From a virus, in the IMG/VR virus record IMGVR_UViG_3300050821_005361, positions 1-33,397 of that record: DNA of 33,397 nt; one strand, 5' to 3'. The translations under genes and the position numbers were made by a program. The notes under the pieces are model-generated. The model was given only the letters and a program-made list of their open reading frames with translations. It was not told the DNA's origin and searched no databases. Below, in pieces: positions 33,230 to 33,397 of this stretch. Position 1 is the first letter of the stretch. Every line of letters starts with the position of its first letter.

Positions 33230-33397
33230 TTCTGCGCGGCGATTCGTCCATCTTTCCGGGGGGCTTCTATGGCGATGGCTCTGGCTATGGCTATGGCTAT
33301 GGCTATGGCTATGGCTATGGCGATGGCTCTGGCGATGGCTCTGGCGATGGCTCTGGCTATGGCTATGGCGATGGCTCTGGCGATGGCTCTGGCGATG
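33202..33397 (+). CDS. Gly-Tyr/Asp-Ser repeat protein, truncated at the window edge
   Basis: ATGs at 33202 and 33217 are both in frame; the ORF overlaps the previous gene in another frame and is open at the right edge. After MERLILRGDSSIFPGGFY, the rest is a run of GDGSG and GYGY units, coded by 12- and 6-base repeats of GGCTATGGCGATGGCTCT type. The repeats contain no charged residues apart from Asp. Such low-complexity Gly repeats occur in some metagenomic phage proteins. A role in adhesion or as a flexible linker is possible. Confidence 0.6.
   Translation, partial: MGIGTMERLILRGDSSIFPGGFYGDGSGYGYGYGYGYGYGDGSGDGSGDGSGYGYGDGSGDGSGD

Noticed and set aside
1-33397. CRISPR arrays
   Set aside because: No regular direct repeats with unique spacers; the repeated 18-mer is widely spaced, and the tRNA genes vary in length and sequence.

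Overview
This window is part of a tailed double-stranded DNA phage or prophage genome (Caudoviricetes-like). The support is a large terminase, a portal-like protein, a peptidase endolysin candidate, candidate holins, a 32-gene tRNA array, HNH endonucleases and long runs of tightly packed small genes. No ribosomal, metabolic or transposase genes are seen. The host cannot be fixed from the sequence. A protein with an N-terminal signal peptide and a C-terminal PEP-CTERM tail, two Tat-like signal sequences and a lipoprotein point to a diderm (Gram-negative type) host with an exosortase system, for example Acidobacteriota or similar soil and water bacteria. This is inference.

Layout. Bases 1-4343 (+) hold a 5'-truncated protein of unknown function, a class 3 lipase, a possible small terminase and the large terminase. 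Bases 4344-9022 hold a promoter, a possible 27-codon leader ORF and 32 apparently intact tRNA genes plus one decayed copy, together covering all 20 amino acids. The array is interrupted by three HNH endonuclease genes, one small ORF and a promoter-to-terminator unit for a folded small RNA. Bases 9023-14667 (+) hold a DUF7873-like gene, a tRNA-like structured non-coding stretch (9913-10236), several small zinc-ribbon or unknown proteins, a Tat-signal protein and the portal. From 14664 to 24842 everything is on the minus strand: small zinc-binding proteins, a RyR-domain protein, an Acb2/Tad1-like anti-defence candidate, a lysis region, a ParB-like protein, a PEP-CTERM protein, a lipoprotein and many tiny genes linked by 4-base ATGA or GTGA overlaps. 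A divergent promoter region near 24.8-25.1 kb starts a plus-strand early-type region. It holds small DNA-binding candidates, a MoxR/CobS-type AAA+ ATPase with its partner, about 15 small coupled ORFs, and a Gly-Tyr/Asp-Ser repeat protein that runs off the right edge.

Three regulatory themes cut across the genes. (1) An 18-bp near-palindrome, consensus ACRTCTKGATCMAGAYGT, occurs 11 times, mostly at gene ends or between genes and spaced about 1 to 6.6 kb apart. (2) Several sigma70-like promoters place the -10 box only 6 to 9 bases before the start codon, which implies leaderless mRNAs; three ORFs in the tRNA array begin 4 to 8 bases after a tRNA CCA end, which would give near-leaderless mRNAs by tRNA processing. 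(3) Two promoters at 30.1 and 32.9 kb share an upstream 14-bp box at identical spacing, suggesting common control, possibly by the neighbouring helix-turn-helix protein.

All assignments rest on reading motifs by eye; no database search was run.
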